A stretch of 64,000 nucleotides of DNA from Bacteroides sp. MSB163 (GTDB lineage: Bacteria > Bacteroidota > Bacteroidia > Bacteroidales > Bacteroidaceae), in NCBI RefSeq assembly GCF_036416795.1, contig NZ_CP143867.1, positions 2,844,001-2,908,000 of the forward strand, given 5' to 3'. The translations under genes and the position numbers were made by a program. Shown here piece by piece: positions 59,325 to 64,000 of the stretch (the first letter of the stretch is position 1; every line of letters begins with the position of its first letter). The notes under the pieces were generated by a model that saw only the letters and a program-made list of their open reading frames with translations, ran no database searches and was not told the DNA's origin.

Positions 59325-59665
59325 AGATTGGGGCGGATTTTATAGAGTTTCATTATAAAACGCTGATATTTGACTGTTCTAGAAATACAAATAATCAGCT
59401 AATTTCCTGGGATATTTTCTCCGGTTGTTTTTCCTATTTCCTTTCTTATAGCTTATGCATTGCGTGTATGCTGTTGCCTATCAGTGAAATATCGTGTTTT
59501 TCTTTAGTGGGTTTTATCAAATGTTCCTCTTTCTCACTCTATTCTATGTACTCTTTTCTTACAAATTAGTTTGATAGGTAATCTCTCCCATGTTTCGACA
59601 TATTATTTGACTAATAAAAGACTTTTCCTGGAGTCTTTTCATGCTTTTTTCTTTTTATTCAACAA

Positions 59666-59690
59666 TGCCGTTACCTATAAAGTAACGGTA
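59666..59690 (-). repeat. Right 25-bp inverted repeat of the invertible segment
   Basis: TGCCGTTACCTATAAAGTAA followed by CGGTA; reverse complement of the left repeat with one mismatch. The lipoprotein ATG is 78 bp further on. Confidence 0.88.
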
Positions 59691-59768
59691 TATAATGAGA
59701 TGAGGATTATTGATTAGACTATTATTATTCTTTATTTTTTTAAATTTATAAATTTAAAGTTTTTTATT

Positions 59769-62696
59769 ATGAACAAAAAATTTCTAAGTGCAATCCTGTT
59801 CGGGGCTTTAATGGTTGGCTCTGCGGGGACATTTACGTCTTGTAAGGATTACGATGATGACATTGACGGTTTGCAGAAGCAGATTGATGCAACCAATGTG
59901 ACATTAGGCGAATTGCAAGCGTTGATAAAGTCGGGATCCGTTATTACATCTGTAAACAGCACGAATGATGGAATTACTATTGTGTTGAGTGATGGAAAGT
60001 CTTACAAATTGACCAATGGTAAAGATGGCGCAAATGGAACAGATGGTAAAGACGGTGTTGACGGTAAGAATGCTGTGGCATGGACTATTGGTGCTGATGG
60101 TTATTGGTACGAAGATGGCGTAAAAACAGAATATAAAGCTATCGGCGTTGACGGTGTAAACGGTAAAGATGGCGAAGATGGTAAAGACGGCGTTGACGGT
60201 GAAGACGGCAAAGATGGCGTTGATGGTGAAGACGGTAAGGATGGCGAAGATGGTAAAGATGGTATTAACGGCAAAGACGGTAAATACTATTATCCTAACA
60301 TAGAAACCGGATGCTTTGATATTTACCAGGATGGTAAATTGGTTGAAGCTACTAAAATTAGCTGGAAAGCTGCCGGAGTTAGTGCCATATTGAGTGGTAA
60401 TACACTGACTTTATCTGGAGTAGATGGTGATGCACAAACAGTCGTTATCTATGTAGGAAAACAATTAGGATCTGTAGCATTCATTCCTGAAGTAATGAGT
60501 TCAGAAGTTGCTTATCCTACTACAACTAATCCGTTCTATCATTTGACTACTTACTTGGATGAGACTAAATATAATGCAACTACAAAGGTACTGGTGGCTC
60601 AAACCAACTGGGATAAATCTAATGTTGTAGCTATGCTTTATCGTTTGAATCCTGATGATGCTTACGTAAAAGGTGCGATTGCCGGTTTTGTAAATCGTGG
60701 CGTTTCTACACGTGCGGTTGCTGGTGATTTGACTAATTTGCTGAATATAACTGGTGAACCGACATTTGCTAATGGAGTTGCTGCAATGAATGCTACTATT
60801 AATGCATCAAAGCAAAGCAGCAGCAAAAAAGATATTGCAGCTATGCAGGTATGGGTAGGACAGAATGCTGTGACTTCTGACTATATTCATGTAAAATCAA
60901 CTGCTATCAATGCATTGTTGGTAGACAGTATGGCTACGAAAGGTGGAACTCTGACAGAATTTTATCCTCGTAATAAGACTACCAAGGGTGCTACGGAAAA
61001 TGATGCTTTTGTTAAGGAATTCGTTGCTCTGAGTGCAGATGCTAATCTTTCATTCAAATATGATGGTGATATTGATTTGAAAGACTATGTAGGTCTTTAC
61101 TCTTCAGACAAAAAGAAATTCTTGGCTGAACTTGGTTTCTATGGCATGAGCTATGAATTCAGCCTTCCTACCGAATATAAATCAAATGATACGCAGAAGA
61201 CAAATCAACAGTGGTACGTTGAGTTGAATGATGGCGTTGTTAAAGTTAATGCAACAAACTTGGAAAATGGTTTGACACCGGCTATCGGAAAAACTCCGGT
61301 CGTACGTGTGGATGCTTACATGACATCTAATGCAGGTACTAAAAAAATGGTTGCTTCTTCTTATATTAAGCTGTCTATTACAGCGAATAATCCTGGACCG
61401 GGTGAAGATGCGGATCCTATTACAGCAGATATCAGTTCTACTAAGCAGTATGAATATCATGCTCTGAAATCTGGTACTATGAGTACTACAGCTGGAGAAA
61501 TGGATTGGAGAGCTGTTAATAATGTTCTTTATGGTAAAACTGGCTTGACTTCACAAACTTTCTGGAACTACTATGGTGGTAACACTAATGCGTATGAGGT
61601 GAAAGTGACGACGAAAGAGCAGAATTCTGGTCGTGAGATTGTTGTTATTACCGGCAATGGTCTGATGGGTGATGTGTATGCTTATAGCGGGGCAGGTTTT
61701 GATTTCCAAGTTCTGTTGAATCAAGGTGATACGCAAACTTCTAACATCAAGATTGGTGTAAACAATGGAATCAATACAGAAAATCACTATATGGATGTAA
61801 ATGGTTGGGGTGCCGAATATATTGTTACTCTTACTATCAAGTCTGATGACATCAAGACAAGAGGCGATATCGTCCTTACGCAAAAAGTTTATGTGAAAGA
61901 AGATTGTGCAATCTTTAAGTATGCAGAACCATATTATGTTCAAAACTACGATAATAATCCTAACTTGAAGGATTGTATCGTAACGAAAGGACAGCTGATT
62001 AATGGTAACTGGCAATTGGCATTAGCTGTAAGTGAACATTTTGAAATCATGTCGAATAAAGATAATATCTTTGATTATTATAAGACGAAGGGTAATATTG
62101 CGAGTCTTGAATTTAAATTTGCAGCTAATACTAAAGGTGTAACTCCTTTGTATTCATTCTCTACAGATGAGACTGTGGCATTAGATCATGAATTGACAAA
62201 GACTTATGAAGCATATAACATGACTTATAAGACGCAGTTAGTCAACGGTGAGTGGTGTAATTATAACTATTGGATCATATTCGAAAATCCGTTTGAACCG
62301 GGTGATGCTGCAACGGTAACAATGGATGGTAATAAGATTGGTGGTGTTACAGGTGAAACTGCTCCATCAGTATGTGTTAAGACTATTGTTGGTACTGCTC
62401 AGAAAGCTTATTGTTGGAATGCTACTACTAAGAAATTAGAATTCACTGAGGCTGGTAAAGCATTAAAAGTAGCAGAGCCGACTATTGTTTATGACTTCGT
62501 AAAAGACGCTGCTTGGACGGCATTGGATCCTTATGGAGATTTGACGATTGATCATACTACAGGTCAGGTTTCTTGGAATAATAAGGGTGCTGAGTTGCAA
62601 AAGACTTATAAATTGTCTGTAAAAGCTACAGTTACATTTGATAATGTTTCTGTTGTAGAATGCAAGATTCCTGTTACGATTAAAGGAAAGAATTAA
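59769..62696 (+). CDS. Phase-variable surface lipoprotein with collagen-like GxD repeats (PL29-N-terminal/DUF4988-like)
   Basis: A 975-residue lipoprotein. The lipobox is TFTSCKDY (Cys 25), followed by an acidic export signal and a coiled coil (DDDIDGLQKQIDATNVTLGELQALI). Residues ~83-170 contain about 18 Gly-x-Asp/Asn triplets (GKDGEDGKDGVDGEDGKDGV type), a collagen-like low-complexity stalk. The DUF4988 pattern (WTIGADGYWYEDG, YYYPNIETGCFDIYQDGK) interrupts them. The remaining ~750 residues are beta-rich and unfamiliar. Its only good promoter lies in the invertible segment and points away, so it is probably OFF in this copy. Confidence 0.82.
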   Translation: MNKKFLSAILFGALMVGSAGTFTSCKDYDDDIDGLQKQIDATNVTLGELQALIKSGSVITSVNSTNDGITIVLSDGKSYKLTNGKDGANGTDGKDGVDGKNAVAWTIGADGYWYEDGVKTEYKAIGVDGVNGKDGEDGKDGVDGEDGKDGVDGEDGKDGEDGKDGINGKDGKYYYPNIETGCFDIYQDGKLVEATKISWKAAGVSAILSGNTLTLSGVDGDAQTVVIYVGKQLGSVAFIPEVMSSEVAYPTTTNPFYHLTTYLDETKYNATTKVLVAQTNWDKSNVVAMLYRLNPDDAYVKGAIAGFVNRGVSTRAVAGDLTNLLNITGEPTFANGVAAMNATINASKQSSSKKDIAAMQVWVGQNAVTSDYIHVKSTAINALLVDSMATKGGTLTEFYPRNKTTKGATENDAFVKEFVALSADANLSFKYDGDIDLKDYVGLYSSDKKKFLAELGFYGMSYEFSLPTEYKSNDTQKTNQQWYVELNDGVVKVNATNLENGLTPAIGKTPVVRVDAYMTSNAGTKKMVASSYIKLSITANNPGPGEDADPITADISSTKQYEYHALKSGTMSTTAGEMDWRAVNNVLYGKTGLTSQTFWNYYGGNTNAYEVKVTTKEQNSGREIVVITGNGLMGDVYAYSGAGFDFQVLLNQGDTQTSNIKIGVNNGINTENHYMDVNGWGAEYIVTLTIKSDDIKTRGDIVLTQKVYVKEDCAIFKYAEPYYVQNYDNNPNLKDCIVTKGQLINGNWQLALAVSEHFEIMSNKDNIFDYYKTKGNIASLEFKFAANTKGVTPLYSFSTDETVALDHELTKTYEAYNMTYKTQLVNGEWCNYNYWIIFENPFEPGDAATVTMDGNKIGGVTGETAPSVCVKTIVGTAQKAYCWNATTKKLEFTEAGKALKVAEPTIVYDFVKDAAWTALDPYGDLTIDHTTGQVSWNNKGAELQKTYKLSVKATVTFDNVSVVECKIPVTIKGKN

Positions 62697-62774
62697 TAAA
62701 CCTGTTAATTGATACAACTACTCTGTGAAGACTAGTCCTTTTTTTCACCATCGTGAAAAGTAAAATGTTGTTGT

Positions 62775-62806
62775 GTGAGGCTGTTTCCAGTGGGAAACGG
62801 CCTCAC
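62775..62806 (+). terminator. Terminator after the phase-variable lipoprotein gene
   Basis: GTGAGGCTGTTTCC pairs with GGAAACGGCCTCAC (one G-T), followed by TCTTTTT. Confidence 0.88.
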
Positions 62807-62912
62807 TCTTTTTCTGCCATCTTGTCTCCTGCCTTGTCATTCGTTTCATTTCCTGCCATTCTTACTTGTTTTCTACTTGTCTAATCTTCTTATTTTTGAT
62901 GTAGATCAAGAA

Positions 62913-62991
62913 ATGTGTTATAAAACATGCTTTTCTATAATATATCGCTCGAAGTTTCGAACAAAGGTATTATTTTTGTGTTATAAAACAT
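62913..62991 (+). promoter_or_regulatory. Duplicated palindromic operator with promoter
   Basis: TGTGTTATAAAACATG occurs exactly at 62914-62929 and 62976-62991, 62 bp apart. It is a near palindrome (ATGTnTTATAAnACAT). The -7 box TATTTTTG at 62970-62977 overlaps the second copy, so a bound repressor could block it. The interval 62697-63032 is otherwise gene-free. Confidence 0.65.
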
Positions 62992-63032
62992 GATTTTAAT
63001 AGGATAACAAGATTTTTAAGGAGGATAACAAA

Positions 63033-63110
63033 ATGAAAATGTTAAAGAAAATTTTTAAGCACATCAGCGAAGCTGATAAGCACGTTTGGGGTTACTCTAC
63101 AATTTATTAA
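63033..63110 (+). CDS. 25-residue peptide
   Basis: MKMLKKIFKHISEADKHVWG followed by YSTIY. It has a strong ribosome-binding site (AAGGAGG 11 bp before ATG), rare in Bacteroides, and a promoter/operator upstream. It begins with the same K-I-F-K amphipathic pattern as the next peptide. No family recognised; options are a toxin-like, signalling or leader peptide. Confidence 0.5.
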   Translation: MKMLKKIFKHISEADKHVWGYSTIY

Positions 63111-63166
63111 ACCCCTTTTTATGAGTGTGTATTTGATTTTTAGGTATTAGTTTAATTTTTAAGGTT

Positions 63167-63259
63167 ATGAAAAAAAAGATTTTTAAAACATGGAGAAACA
63201 TTCTCGCCGAAGTAGGTCGGAATGAGATGTTGATGATGGGTTATACCCTGAAGAAGTAA
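63167..63259 (+). CDS. 30-residue basic peptide
   Basis: MKKKIFKTWRNILAEVGRNE followed by MLMMGYTLKK. It lies 56 bp after the 25-residue peptide and just before a strong terminator, so both are probably on one short mRNA. The shared start MK..KIFK suggests they are related. Function unknown. Confidence 0.5.
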   Translation: MKKKIFKTWRNILAEVGRNEMLMMGYTLKK

Positions 63260-63284
63260 AAAAGCATTTGAACTAGACTTTATG

Positions 63285-63321
63285 AAGCGAGAAGTACGTC
63301 CTGAAAACGTATTTCTCGCTT
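63285..63321 (+). terminator. Terminator of the small-peptide transcript
   Basis: AAGCGAGAAGTACG pairs with CGTATTTCTCGCTT, followed by TTTTTT. Confidence 0.88.
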
Positions 63322-63423
63322 TTTTTATATCCCTTTGAAAGCTTTTTTATATAAAAAACAGCTTTTGTTTAAACTTTATTCCCTTTCTTTGTTGTTAGTA
63401 CAAAGACTAACAGAATAGTATCC

Positions 63424-64000
63424 ATGGAAAGAATTCAAAGAATTTGTAGTTTGGTGCTGCTGGCAGCGTTTTGGGGCTGTGTGCCTGTGCTGCATGCGCA
63501 GTCGTTTGATAAGTTGTGGAAGCAAGTGGAGCAAGCACAAGAAAAGAGTTTGCCGCAAACTGTGATTAAACTGACGGATGAGATATTCCGGAAGGGGGAA
63601 CGCGAAAAGAATACCCCGCAGATGCTTAAAGCCTATATGTGCCGGAATACATATCAGAATATACTGACGCCCGATAGTTTCTATGTCAATCTGAAAGGAT
63701 TGGAACAATGGGCGTTGCGTGAGCAGAATCCGGTCAGCCGTGCAGTGCTGAATTCACTGGTGGCGAGTATCTATGCCGATTATGCCGATAATAACCGGTG
63801 GGAATTGCAACAACGCACTTCGCTTAATCTGGGAGAGACGGCTCTACCGGCGGATATTCGCGAGTGGAGTGCCAATTTGTTTGTGAACCAGGTAATGAAA
63901 TATACCGGTGAAGCCCTGAAAGATTCTACCGAGTTATTGAAGACATCTTCGCGTACTTATATTCCTTTTGTGATTTTAGGAGATGCAAGTGAATACTACC
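63424..64000 (+). CDS. Alpha-2-macroglobulin family protein, N-terminal part
   Basis: About 192 codons, open to the window end. A signal peptide (MERIQRICSLVLLAAFWGCV to LHAQS) precedes SFDKLWKQVEQAQEKSLPQTVIKLTDEIFRKGE and KLKGLEQWALREQNP-like helical sequence seen at the start of long Bacteroides MG2-domain proteins. Full-length members exceed 1,800 residues, carry MG and A2M domains, and are thought to trap proteases or bind peptides in the envelope. No thioester site is within the visible part. Confidence 0.75.
   Translation, partial: MERIQRICSLVLLAAFWGCVPVLHAQSFDKLWKQVEQAQEKSLPQTVIKLTDEIFRKGEREKNTPQMLKAYMCRNTYQNILTPDSFYVNLKGLEQWALREQNPVSRAVLNSLVASIYADYADNNRWELQQRTSLNLGETALPADIREWSANLFVNQVMKYTGEALKDSTELLKTSSRTYIPFVILGDASEYY

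Larger units (their letters stand above)
58243..59690. mobile_element. 1.45-kb invertible DNA segment with its own recombinase
   Basis: Opposed 25-bp repeats bound a segment that carries a tyrosine recombinase gene and a leftward promoter at 58280-58311. Inversion would put that promoter about 80-100 bp before the lipoprotein gene at 59769, pointing into it. This mirrors the Tsr/Ssr phase switches described in Bacteroides. The region 59325-59665 inside the segment contains no gene. Confidence 0.82.

Overview
The window looks like a chromosomal segment of a gut Bacteroides. Evidence: Bacteroides-type promoters (TAnnTTTG -7 boxes upstream of many genes), HU-like proteins with extra tails, DUF4248, NigD, DUF4625, DUF5683 and DUF4373 families, a Tsr-like invertase beside an invertible promoter, SPII lipoproteins, and a conserved parAB-DUF5683-mltD-rel-bactofilin operon.

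Layout. (1) 1-11.1 kb, minus strand: most of an aryl-polyene/flexirubin-type polyketide-like operon. It has a MIO ammonia-lyase, FabG-like reductase, three ketosynthases (one fused to a chain-length-factor-like half), two ACPs, a dehydratase, a thioesterase, an O-methyltransferase, a lipid acyltransferase, a separate chain-length factor and a polysaccharide deacetylase cut by the window edge. The likely product is an aryl-capped polyene lipid of the outer envelope. (2) 11.2-18.7 kb, minus: bactofilin, Rel/SpoT, MltD, DUF5683, ParB and ParA in one run, then an HU-like protein. (3) 18.7-27.9 kb: a DUF4143 ATPase behind 33-bp operator-like repeats, a scrap region assembled from pieces of neighbouring loci, a small barrel protein, a large lipoprotein, and a His-rich/TonB receptor/DUF4625 metal-uptake operon. 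(4) 28.0-34.4 kb: surE, lpxB, a NigD-like lipoprotein, cdsA, ftsH, rsfS.

(5) 34.67-46.07 kb is an integrated element in the 3' end of a tRNA-Gln(CUG) gene, bounded by a 15-bp direct repeat. It encodes a tyrosine integrase, an excisionase-like protein, a DUF4373 replication-type protein, a ribbon-helix-helix-like protein, and an amidase/DUF4248/HU module. About half of it is not coding. That half holds two ~1.2-1.3-kb inverted arms, a nested inner inverted repeat, several degenerate arrays phased at about 11, 22 or 44 bp (whole helical turns), and hairpins whose two copies differ by compensated changes. This is the part of the window most likely to contain an undescribed system, perhaps a centromere, origin or packaging-like apparatus.

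(6) 46.1-52.7 kb: ordinary housekeeping genes (AICAR formyltransferase, DUF349 protein, MgtE, KsgA, a YbhN-like membrane protein). (7) 52.8-56.4 kb: a decayed mobile-gene zone with a probably inactive Rpn/PD-(D/E)XK protein between direct repeats, two gene remnants, a 22-bp tandem repeat and a frameshifted ISAs1-type transposase. (8) 56.7-64 kb: pepD, then a 1.45-kb segment bounded by 25-bp inverted repeats that carries its own recombinase and an outward promoter. As drawn the promoter points away from the downstream collagen-like lipoprotein gene, so that gene is probably OFF. Two very small peptides behind a repeated palindromic operator and the start of an alpha-2-macroglobulin gene close the window.

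All functional calls come from reading motifs; no database search was run.
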